Below the pieces are notes generated by a model. It saw only the letters and a program-made list of their open reading frames with translations, searched no databases and was not told the DNA's origin. A program made the translations under genes and the position numbers. From the NCBI GenBank assembly GCA_934047225.1, contig CAKOHE010000007.1, forward strand, positions 62,001 through 126,000: a DNA stretch of 64,000 nt, read 5' to 3'. Each line of letters begins with the position of its first letter. Positions within the stretch are counted from its first letter, which is position 1. Positions 54,400 through 64,000 of this stretch are shown here, piece after piece. Source of the DNA: Ypsolopha sequella (Eukaryota; Arthropoda; Insecta; Lepidoptera; Ypsolophidae).

Positions 54400-56075
54400 A
54401 AAAAAACCGTGGTTGACAAGATATCTAATGGCTTAGTGGTCCTAAACCTAACTATTTAGAGACATTCCTTACACGACGCAAGCACCCACTAAGTATGTCC
54501 ACTAACTATGTAAGGCGCTGTCGGTAATAAACGCGCTTTTCGGCTCACGCACCCGTTGATAGAGCAGTTTTGATATATTTATTGCAAATTAATTACAATA
54601 TGTATTATTTCGATTTTTTAATTTTATGTTTTAAGGGTAAGTAATTTTATGTAAAAATGTATTAATAAAATTTTATATACAATTAGTAAAGAAAGAAAGA
54701 AAGAAAGAAAATAAATTTATTGGCGCGTTTACAAAACAATAAAAAGAACTTATAGCTAACACAGTAGATAAGGTTTATTTAAGTAGGGAGTAATCTATAG
54801 ATAAAAATAACACGACAAAAGGATGTAGCTCAGCTATGTGCCATCCAAAACATGCTTTGGTTGGCGCTGGTTTTCAGCTACCTCCGTTATAATTGCCTGA
54901 TAAGGTATTAACGAGTTGTTAACAATTTTATTTACTAAATTGAAAAATCAATAAAAATTGGTATAACTAAATTCGCGTAGCTTAATTAAAAAAAGTATTT
55001 TTTTTTAATTTTTTTTTAGAGAATTTACGCGCTTTTAGATCAAAGTTTTCAATAAAATGGTATTTAAATTAGTCATTATTTATTTATGATTTTTTAAAGA
55101 ATTTCCGGATGTTACGTCACATGACTCATTTTAGGCCTGATACTGAATGCGGACTTTTGCCTTGCTTGTAAAAAAAAAATCTGTCATCCACAGAGTACTA
55201 TATTGCTACATCTGGCAATAAAAAATCAAACAACAACAACAACGAAACTATGTTGAGTGTTACCAACGCCTGCAAAAAAAACCCTAAACTGTACTTTGTC
55301 AGTCACAAGAGGTGCCTATTAATCACGTGACGTATATTTGGCTGAAATTTAACGCCCTACCATCTCGGTTATTAAATTTTAAAAGGCAAATAAACTAGTC
55401 GTTCGCCACGAACTGTGAACTCGCGATTCGATCTTGACCGATTTGGCTCGAACTTAAAAATTCAAATTTCATGTCGTTCCGATCAACGATACTCGAGTTA
55501 TGGTCGGACAAACACACAGCAATTCATACATACATACATACATAATTATATTTGGTATCTCTCATGTATGATTGTCAATATTAATCCATCACAGAAATTG
55601 TTGTCATCAAAAATTATATTTATTTTAATAATGCGTTACTTCATAACAAATAAAATTAACCGATCAATCTGGGATTTCGTAACAAGACAGCAACACTTAC
55701 TGCGTTCAATTATATTTATACTGTGACCCAGACATGGACTTCATGTTCTGTTCTGTGACTCTGACAGTAATATTTTTTAACTTGATGGCAAGCGACACAT
55801 TTCTATGCAGCCTTCAGTCAAGTGACGTCACACGAAGGTCAAATGAAAGTTGCAAGCTTTTTCGTAAAAATATTCATCATTATAAGGTTTTTCAGAACAA
55901 AAGTTCTAAAATACGGCTTATTAAACCTAAATCTCGAAATGGTTTTCGAATTAACACACCTTAACATATTTTAATCTATGCGAATTAAAGAAAATAAAAA
56001 CAAAAACCAAAAATGCGTAACAAGACAAAAAACAATAAAAAAAAAGGTAATTAGTATATACAGATATAGACTTAT
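54400..56075. other. Non-coding stretch with microsatellites
   Basis: (GAAA)n at about 54690-54710 and (CATA)n at about 55525-55543. Frames at 55415-55964 have no domain. Confidence 0.5.
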
Positions 56076-56080
56076 TAGTA

Positions 56081-56632
56081 CAGTAGAGCCGCTGAGTGAT
56101 GGCGCCTATGACGTTTAAATGCCTACAAAGTATCGTAATTATTTATAAGCAAGTGTGAATAAAAAAATGTAATACTTCATTGTTCATAGTGATGTACTAC
56201 TTGTTTCGGTTATTATTTTTCGATTTGAATGTTGCTTTATTGTGCAATAGAATTCGTATAGAAACAAAGATTTTTTTTTTTAAAGTTTCTCATTTTTTAT
56301 AGGTCGTGTTGGAGGTCGCCAAGTTACGCAATAATATTTAATTAAAAACAAAACAATGACGAAGTTAAACTAAACGAAAATAAATGAAAGTAAAATACTT
56401 TTTGCGATTTAGAAATTTAAACATCTCTTGGGGGCCCCGGGGCACTACACCGCATAGCCCTCCGATAGCTACGCCACTGGTTTTGGCACATTTTCCTTTT
56501 GTATTATTATGTTGAATGACGTGTCTAATGTTGAGTAAACTCACACTTGATTTTTAATTTTAACCGAAATTTTAAATGTACCTCATCACTAAATGCAGCT
56601 GTCATAAGTGCCATCACTCAGTGGCCCTACTT
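56081..56632. mobile_element. TIR element, about 552 bp, TA-flanked
   Basis: The left end CAGTAGAGCCGCTGAGTGAT and the reverse complement of the right end (AAGTAGGGCCACTGAGTGAT) are imperfect inverted repeats continuing about 12 bases. TA on both sides (56079-56080, 56633-56634). No transposase. An inner segment at 56437-56480 ends 'agctacgccactgg', resembling the end of a hAT-type element nested inside. Confidence 0.75.
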
Positions 56633-56646
56633 TAGGGTGTATAGTC

Positions 56647-56945
56647 TTAAGCATTGTAGGCTTTCCAAGGATGTTTCAAATGTCCAGTGTCCATTTGCTT
56701 TTTCATAAGATACTGTTTATACCTAAACTTAAATGTATGGGCTGAGCATTTTTGTCTCAAGGGCGGTGGTAAATTATTCCATATTTTTGCACTTCGGTAT
56801 GAAAAACATCCTCGGAATCCTGCAAGTTTATGTTTAGGACTATACAGTAGGTTTTGATCCTTTGATCGTGTTCTAAAACAATTAACATTTTTCAAACATT
56901 TTAATTTTTCAAACAGGTAATTAGGACACTGTTTCCAAATAACTT
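56647..56945 (-). pseudogene. LINE 3' end: RT C-terminal fragment
   Basis: The minus-strand frame reads CPNYLFEKLK, RTRSKDQNLL, FRGCFSYRSAKIWNNLPPPL and TFKFRYKQYLMKK, the C-terminal pattern (RTR..., IWN.LP..., FK..L..YL) of Jockey/CR1-like LINE RTs. 5'-truncated. It abuts the TIR element at 56632. Confidence 0.72.
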
Positions 56946-57069
56946 AGTATATGAAAAACAGTGATGAACTTTGCCAAAATATTGTTTAGCTGCATCGTTT
57001 AATGTTTTCAGGAGTTCATATATTAATTATCCACTGTCACTACATACTCGAACTCATTTTTAGTTACAT

Positions 57070-57240
57070 ACATACATACTTATAACTCAATATCGCCTAG
57101 ACTGTCGCTTGAGCCCTTTTGGCTTTCCACCGTCGATATACTTACACCTGTCTCCGAGAGGGGTAGGCAGAGACTAAAGATTTACATCTACTACGATCCT
57201 GACACACCTCTTTCGCCTCTTGCACATCCATCAATCTAGT
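57070..57240 (-). repeat. Lepidopteran interspersed repeat, reverse copy
   Basis: 'cgatatacttacacctgtct', 'ccgagaggggtaggcagaga' and 'catctactacgatcctgaca' are the reverse of the repeat at 30360-30660 ('gatcgtagcagatg', 'ctctgcctacccct'). Confidence 0.65.
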
Positions 57241-57244
57241 CTTA

Positions 57245-60200
57245 CAAGCTCTTCTGTTCCGGGTACTTTTGACATTGCCCTTCTTCAATATCTCGCCAAT
57301 TTCGTCAGCATACGTCTTTCTAGGGCGGCTTGGTCAAGCTGTACCTTCGACTTGCGCTACTTTGTTTACTTGACAATACAATTAAATACATGCTTCATCA
57401 ATACACTATACCGTGAGGAATATAACAGAAGGCGTACCTAATTGGCGTATCGCCCGCTGTTCTAGGTGAGTGTCGGGTGACGCGGAGTTAGAAGCGGCCC
57501 TGTCCCCCGCTCCACTCTTACCTCCGCGCCACCCGACGCTCCCCGCGCACCGCAGGCATTACGCTGGTTATAGTTGAGGAAATATTTGAACCGACGAATG
57601 AAAAACGAAAATAAATATATTATGTTATAATAGGGCCATAATGACAAACTTCATGACAAACTGTCTAGACTTCATGGCGCCTAATTCGAACGTCTGTCTA
57701 GACTTTGTGTCGCCATCAATTGAGACACCTAGTTTTCAGAAACAAAATGAAAACCCTTAAAAGGCTTTCCAGGTATATTTGTTTAAATGTAATCTAACTA
57801 TTTTATTTTATTTTCAATGTCACTAATCATTGATAAAATTCTCAAACAAATACAAATCTAAAGTAAATAAGAGTTGTAAATCATGTACAAATGCTATTAC
57901 TATCTAGTAGTTTGTCCTACATCTTAAACTCCTGGTTGAATATTCTAATAAACACAAACTCGCTTCGCTTGTTCGTTTCATTAAACAATAGTACTTAACG
58001 ACGAATAGTGAGAACAAAAGTCGCGATGGTATCAATTGTGATGGTATACCCCCTGTCCCCCCCCTGCGATTGGTGTCGGTATATATGATGTGAAAGTCTA
58101 ATACAATAATAGTAATTGAACAACTACGATCATCTGAGAAACAATGAGATTATGTTCTATTTATCGTGTTAAAATCTAAATTCATGATGGGACAATAATA
58201 TGTGTATATGTATATATCTATATATATATCCATATACCTGTGCGAATGTCCTATATTTATAATTTGTGATTTATCAAATATCAGCATCCCCTTTATCCAA
58301 TCCAGACAGATTTGACTCCGTATCCCTCTGAGCACAGAGACATCAATAAAACTACCTGGAATCTTCTCAGGATATCTAGGTTACAAAATAACATAGGTTA
58401 TCTGTAAATATCTCCAGATTTCGAGAGCACAGAGTAGCTAAATGAATTACCTGGAATAACCCCAAAGAGAGTGCTATGTGTTAACCCAACATAAAATGTA
58501 CCTTTTTGTGTATTTAACCTTTTATATCGTCGAAATCAATTTGCTTTGATTGAATTGTATTAGCTGATCCTTTCGTTGTCGAATACACAGACTTTTGTGT
58601 GTATGAATAACTTTTACCCCCCTTTATGAATGCATTCAGTAATCAGTTTGATAAATATGAGCGGCCGCTCTGATCAGCTAATCAATAAGGTTTTAATTAA
58701 GGTACAATGATATGTTAGGAACAGCACGCTGGCTTGAATTAAAGGATATACTATACTATTGAGTCCCGTTTTTCGGTGACTCAATTTGCCAATAAAACTC
58801 GTCACCCACTGTTCAACGAGTGCATAAACAACTCGGTTTATGATATTAAATATTTAAAGTGGCAAGCAATACGAACCAAAGTGGCTACGTTTTTGTTTCA
58901 TTAAATGAGTATAAAGTGATAATTAATCAAGTTGTGATTCAGTATGCAAAGTTTGTTCAATTAGGTATTAGAGTAGGACCTGTCTAAGTATTCTGTCTAA
59001 CTTTATTTGAATCTCAACTAGGAAGATCTCTAGATGTAGAGTTACTTGATTACGAAAAATAAAGTATACTAAATTCTTTATTCCTACATGGGTAAAGGAA
59101 AAATAATAAATGCACAAAATTAGGATAAATGAAATATTTATTCCTTGAAAAATTATATGTTTTAAGGCGCAGAATTGGGATGTTTGGCGCTTTTTTTGTA
59201 ATCGTTTTGACTACAAAGCTTGAAACTACTAATCTGATAATTTAATAAAACATGTTTGGAACCTTTTCCTAAATTTTCGTATGCAAATCAACCAATCAAC
59301 AACAAATCAAACACTATGGAAAAGGTTTCCACTCAATAGAAATATAATAATTACTACCAATATCTTTAATATAATAGTAGCAAATCTAACTAGATATAAT
59401 TAGTTAAAATTAAATGGAATGAAGGTTTTGTTAGATTTGTACAATAAACCAAACAACAAGCTACCTTCGTCAATTTCGGTCTGAATTCTGTCTCTCCGCG
59501 TATAACGCTCGGATCGACACAGTGACCGTATAAAACCCAATTCCTCGCCTTAAATTTGAATCTACGTTAATCGAAACTCTTTGATTATTTAAACCGGTCT
59601 TAACGATCACTAAAGATGCGATAAAACGGTTTCACGGCGTTCCTAGGCCCAAACAAATCTATAAAAGAGGAGAACGTCTTGTGAAATGCAACAACCTCTT
59701 TTGGCCATCAAATTACCAAAATTATACAACACACACACATACGTATAAAATGTTAATTTCCAACCAATCCGGAAAACTATCTCAATACAGAGAATAACAC
59801 ATAAAGAAATTTAAAAGAAGGAAAAAAAACAAAAGAACACACACAATTTGTGAGAGTACGCAATTTTTGCTATTAATTGTTTTATTTTTAGATATTAACT
59901 TGGACACTCTGTCATCTGGCTAAATGTTAAATATCCTTGCGTACTTCAACAGACAATACAAATACAAGGCAATTACCGACAAAATTACAATATTGTGGAA
60001 TTTTACTTTGTAAAATTTTGCCCTTCCTTTGCTCGAAAAAATGGACCAATATCTCTTAAATAATGCTATGACGCCATTTAACTTCAATTTTAATTTTAAA
60101 TGATAAAATTATCCCACCACAATATTGACCTTCGATCGATATTATAAAAGAAACTTAGCTTGTCATTGATCCCTCGAACAGATAGCCTTTACAGCTACAA

Positions 60201-61225
60201 TTTATAAACTTTATTTATTTAATCGAACTTCACATTTCACATTAAAGATTTATGATCTCTTTCTCTGCGTCCATCTGACCAATTTCTTCCGCGTACAAAA
60301 TTCGAATGCCTCCCTCAAACTCCCGTTCCTCTAATTTTTAAAACTAAATTTTGACAAAACAAAAACTTATAATCTAATTACTCTATTTCCACTTTTATCA
60401 CTGCACAAATAATGTCCAATTTAGTTTGGCACAGAACCAAATGCAACACTCAAACACATCTTCGTGCCTGTGACGTCACGTTCTCTTGTTCTCTGATTGG
60501 ACGGTGAAACGACCGCGAATTTGTTTCGCGCGTTGACCGTTCCCGCCAAACCACGAGCCGTTGTCCACTGCAGTTAACGAAAGGCCTAGGTTTTCATATC
60601 CCAAAACCTAGCCCCTACGAAATAAATAGCTCCATCACCTCGACCTGACCTTTGCCTGCATCTCTTCCTAAAGTCCTTGTTTGTTGGCAATTAGCCTTTC
60701 TGAAACACACGTTTTCACAAGTACAGTATCCGTTGAGCATAAATTATACCTTTTTAAGATGTCGTCTATAAGGTTGCATTTTGCATGAATAACAATGAAT
60801 GTCGTTTACGTCTCTACTCGAATTCGTTTCCTAGGGTTTTTTTCCTTTGCTTCACATCTGTATTGCATAACTTATTAACTCCATTTGCTCCAGACATCTA
60901 TTACCCCATTCTAAGAAAGCATTGACTATCTTTACAGAACGTGTCGAATTACTTAAGCGGATGCGAGAAAAAAAATATGATTGACAAAACCAACCCCCTG
61001 TTGTGCGGATATTAAATTTATGACTTCGTTCTTAAGAATAGCAAATTCTCTCAGAAGTGGACCACCACAGAATGAGTTCCAATATTGTTTCATACAATTC
61101 ATTCAGATTTCCCCTTGAGATCAGTATTTGCAGAACCCTCCTTTTATTAAGATAAACTCGTCAAGCTACCTCAGCCTAATAAATTTCCATAATAATTTCC
61201 CTATCGGAATGACGCTACATGTGGT
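57245..61225. other. Long stretch without recognisable genes
   Basis: AT-rich apart from a GC patch at 57480-57560 and a CpG-containing patch at 60460-60560 holding TGACGTCA. The sequence 'ctgtctagacttcatggcgc' at 57660 recurs at 61240, so one small dispersed repeat is present. Frames of about 60-70 codons show no domain. Confidence 0.45.
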
Positions 61226-61566
61226 CACGTGATACAGCCTGTCTAGACTTCATGGCGCCTAATTGGAACGTCTGTGTCGCCCCCCCCCCCATTTAGTTTA
61301 AAAATGAAATAAATCAAATCCTTTGCAATACTGCAGCTCCAAATCACTATAACAATTTTTTTTACCGGACCAGAGGCAATGAAAACCTCATTCGATCTGG
61401 TACAATGTTACGCATTAGAACAGCATTCGTGTTAAGTATCAGCTTTTTTTATTTAGGACAAGTTATGCGAGAATCAAACCCTTAATTATTGGTGGAGATT
61501 ACGCTTCCATTGAATTATACCCATATTCTGCTTATATAAATATTTATATAAGCAGCAAAAAAAATT

Positions 61567-61757
61567 GCTCATTATTACATATAAAACAAAGGTGCGGTGC
61601 ATGGTGCGACGAAGAGCGAAGCGGAAAAATAGCTCATTATTACATGTAAAACTAAGGTGCGGTGCATGGTGCGACGAAAAGCGAAGCGGAAAAATAGCTC
61701 ATTATTACATATAAAACTAAGGTGCGGTGCATGGTGCGACGAAGAGCGAAGCGGAAA
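61567..61757. repeat. Tandem repeat, 65 bp unit, 3 copies
   Basis: 'gctcattattacatataaaa' recurs at 61567, 61632 and 61697, each followed by 'aaggtgcggtgcatggtgcg' and 'acgaagagcgaagcgg'. Only a few substitutions. Confidence 0.95.
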
Positions 61758-61759
61758 AA

Positions 61760-62615
61760 AGGGGTTTTTTCGAATCTATTTACTCCACTATAACGTCATC
61801 TACGTATTTCATTTTTGGGTAAATGTTTATTGAGTATTTGATTAAAATTCTCACTGAAGGAAAACGCGATTGGATGAAATATTCTTGATAGAATTTAATT
61901 CCGAAAAGACCTCTAAATTGTTTTATTTTTTCCTGTAATTCTGAAATCCTAACCAATTTCATTGTCAAATTCAAAATGTGGATATTATGTATTTGTAAAG
62001 TCTCCTTGAAAAACGTTTTGACAAAATTGCTTAGTACATTTTATATTAATAAAAAACCGACTTTTTTACTACTTTTCCACGAATCCGTTCCACTCGCACT
62101 GAGGGTTTTTTCGCATATGGAGTAACAGGGACGCTAAAACTTTTACGTAGCGCCTTAAAATCAAATTGTCACTAAAATAGAAAATTGTTCGCCTGAGAAT
62201 TATCAACTCAACTCAAATTTGTAATTTCAAGTCGCCATTTACAACATTTTTATTCGCTTACAATCTTTCGCCCACTTAGTAGTACGCTATATTCAGTATT
62301 TTTGCCACCTTATATTTTAATTTATATTCGCTCATTTAAATACTACGCCTACAATTTAAGTTTTAGTGCCATCGAAACCTAAATTATTCCAAGGTAATTA
62401 AGCTTCTATTTTTAATACTTATGAACTATTTTGTAATAAACAAAATTTAGTTTTGACAGCTCCTAGATTACAATGAAAGCCTTCAGAGTCAGCTTTGTTA
62501 GCTCATATGGTTACCAAGTGTATTAAATATTTTTAGCGTGCTTAGATATTGCTCATATGATCCAATGTAATAAACTCCCCTATTTGTACTAACTCGTTTT
62601 TAGTAGGAATAGTTT
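61760..62615. other. Non-coding stretch
   Basis: Nothing recognised; the 64-codon minus-strand frame 61974-61780 has no resemblance to known families. Confidence 0.45.
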
Positions 62616-62659
62616 ATGTTGGTTCATTTATCGGGATCAATTCTTATTAGTACGAAGTA

Positions 62660-62865
62660 CAGTTACTGGCCCCGAACCTATTTTAATGTACGCGGCGGTC
62701 GGTGGCGAGTCACGTGAGGTCACGATTCTAGCCGCTCAGTTGCATCGTAAATAAATACGTCGCGGTGAATTGGCGGGGGCTGAGGTAGCGATAAATACCT
62801 ACAGGTCCCGAATAACCTGCCCTTAACTATTCAGTTGACACTGGTTTCGCAGCCGGATTGTGAAA
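62660..62865 (+). promoter_or_regulatory. GC-richer patch with E-box and initiator-like motifs (tentative)
   Basis: CpG-containing sequence in an AT-rich setting, with CACGTG (about 62712) and GCTCAGTTGC (about 62735; TCAGT is the insect initiator core). No exon was identified downstream within the window. Could be coincidental. Confidence 0.15.
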
Positions 62866-62870
62866 AACCC

Positions 62871-63650
62871 GCCTTTCTCCAAAGATTTCAAAAGTTTAGA
62901 TGAGCCCTGGCACCTAAAATCTATTGCATTGTTTTTGAATGCGTGCATTAACATAATACCGACGCGCGCACACTTATGAGTGCGCTCTGTCTACCTACGG
63001 TCAGCAAACTGATCAGACTACTAAAGTTGTTAAAATTATTAACTTTAAGTGTACGTGTTCAGATGAGGACTGATTCCAAACGTGTGAGCGTCACCCATTT
63101 AAAGCGATTACCATCGCCAAATTAGCAGCTCGATATTTGTCACTACAAATATCAACGGAAACGATATTGAAATAACGTTCATATCAGCGCGCAATGCATA
63201 GTGGCTGTTACGACGCTCGCTGCGTCCTTGAGAGGGCGAAATAGGGGAAAATTATACTTTTCACTTGGACGTGATTATTCGATTGAATAATCTTATGTTA
63301 TGTTTATAGCTATAAAGTTTATCTATTTATCAAAGCATAGATGAATTCAATCGGCCAAGCAACTCAGGAGCAGTAGGGAATTTGAGGTCAAAAAACACCA
63401 TTCAGTAAAAAAAAAATTTCATGTAGAAGTTTTGGTGGTATGAAAAAGAAAACTGTTGCATATGTTGTCTAAGAGTTGATTATTCATAATAGATTTTTTC
63501 ATTATTTTTGGTTTGGCCATAAACGAGGAGTAGGCTTTAGAAAGTACCCATTTGGCAAAGGTAAGGGCCTTAAAGGTGGAAACATTTTGGTGCTGTCATA
63601 GTACGGTAAGAGCCTATCTTTACTTTTGAAATCTTTGCCTTTTTCTAATT
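62871..63650 (+). mobile_element. TIR-type element hosting a nested TTAA element (tentative boundaries)
   Basis: Begins CCGGATTGTGAAAAACCCGC, the same end as the MITE at 40611, followed by 'caaagatttcaaaag' that recurs inverted at 63627-63641 ('cttttgaaatctttg'). The 63103-63569 TTAA element splits it. The interior block 62890-63035 also occurs at 24165-24330 in reverse. Confidence 0.55.
63103..63569 (+). mobile_element. TTAA-flanked non-autonomous element, 467 bp
   Basis: TTAA at 63099-63102 and 63570-63573. Ends AGCGATTACCATCGCCAAAT and (reverse complement of right) GGCCCTTACCTTTGCCAAAT. Clearly the same family as 52718-53164 over its whole length. Confidence 0.82.
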
Positions 63651-63765
63651 AATCGAAACAGAACCCTTAAATTCAAAATTTATTTAATAGTTATTCAACA
63701 AAACCTTATTACCTATGTATTGTATATGTTGCCATCGCAAAGTTTCCATTGGTTTCTGTAAATAA
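63645..63765 (+). repeat. Fragment of the 40611 MITE family
   Basis: 'ttaatcgaaacagaaccctt', 'gttattcaacaaaacctta' and 'tcgcaaagtttccattggtt' match 40630-40790 closely. It lacks the second arm. Confidence 0.75.
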
Positions 63766-63769
63766 GAAT

Positions 63770-63850
63770 TTAAAAAACCGGCCTACTGCGAGTCGGACTC
63801 GCGCACGAAGGGTTCCGTACCATTATCTATATCTATAAAAACGGTAAAAA
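63770..63850 (-). repeat. 'agggttccgta' repeat, terminal fragment
   Basis: 'accggcctactgcgagtcgg' and 'actcgcgcacgaagggttcc' are the typical junction of this lepidopteran repeat, as at 29240 and 28547. Confidence 0.65.
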
Positions 63851-64000
63851 GATCATGTCTGCTGTATAAGAGCCACCTTAAATATTTATTTTATTCTGTT
63901 TTTTAGTATTTGTTGTTATGAAAAGGTGCTTGTTTGAATATAGGACGTGTATTTTGCAAAGTCGCAGGAAGATAACACTTTTGTTAGTAATGATGGCTAG

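Overview
This 64 kb window is a repeat-dense stretch of an insect genome, most likely a moth or butterfly. It is AT-rich and has canonical GT-AG exons far apart. It carries interspersed repeats that I recognise from Lepidoptera: RTE-type LINE ends with the 'ctggacataggcctcc' motif, the 'agggttccgta...actcgcacttggc' repeat, and the 'gtctggaagaaatcgct...aataaag' tail repeat. Nothing bacterial or plasmid-like was seen. Host coding sequence is sparse: one Armadillo-type exon resembling the ZYG11/ZER1 family (7753-7902), one unidentified GC-rich exon (42557-42750), and the 3' half of an Sm D1 (snRNP) gene or retrocopy (37055-38386) whose RG-rich tail is split by a LINE.

Layout. 0-4.2 kb: BEL/Pao pol fragment with a nonsense codon, directly followed by an opposite-strand, frameshifted Ty3/gypsy-like gag. 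4.2-9.1 kb: mostly non-coding, with a 248 bp MITE and the ZYG11-like exon. 9.1-10.4 kb: LINE endonuclease and RT pieces in non-canonical order. 11.5-12.8 kb: two TIR elements almost touching. 13.2-18.1 kb: LINE 3' ends, a CpG-rich patch, and tandem repeats. 20.5-24.1 kb: a LINE with a mutated RT catalytic motif and a small BEL gag relic. 25.7-31.1 kb: a decayed PIF/Harbinger pair (zeste/Myb-SANT-like gene on +, DDE transposase on -) invaded by at least two MITEs, one a hAT with a perfect 8 bp target duplication. 31.2-34.3 kb: short palindromic repeats, a 93 bp tandem array and a LINE 3' end. 35.6-40.9 kb: a TTAA-flanked repeat, the interrupted Sm D1 copy, and a gypsy integrase truncated at a MITE. 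42.5 kb: orphan exon. 46.1-51.9 kb: a 38 bp satellite array split by a complete-looking 4.8 kb BEL/Pao insertion. 52-64 kb: further MITEs, TTAA elements, tandem arrays and long unannotatable AT-rich sequence.

The most notable object is the 46627-51422 BEL/Pao element. Its two 267 bp LTRs look identical by eye and it has a 5 bp target duplication (ATCGG). It keeps gag, protease and integrase, but reverse transcriptase and RNase H are missing, with the deletion joint in a short A-rich tract. It is therefore either a recently trans-mobilised, RT-less element or one deleted very soon after insertion. The rest of the window is a record of nested transposition, and most transposon genes in it are visibly broken.
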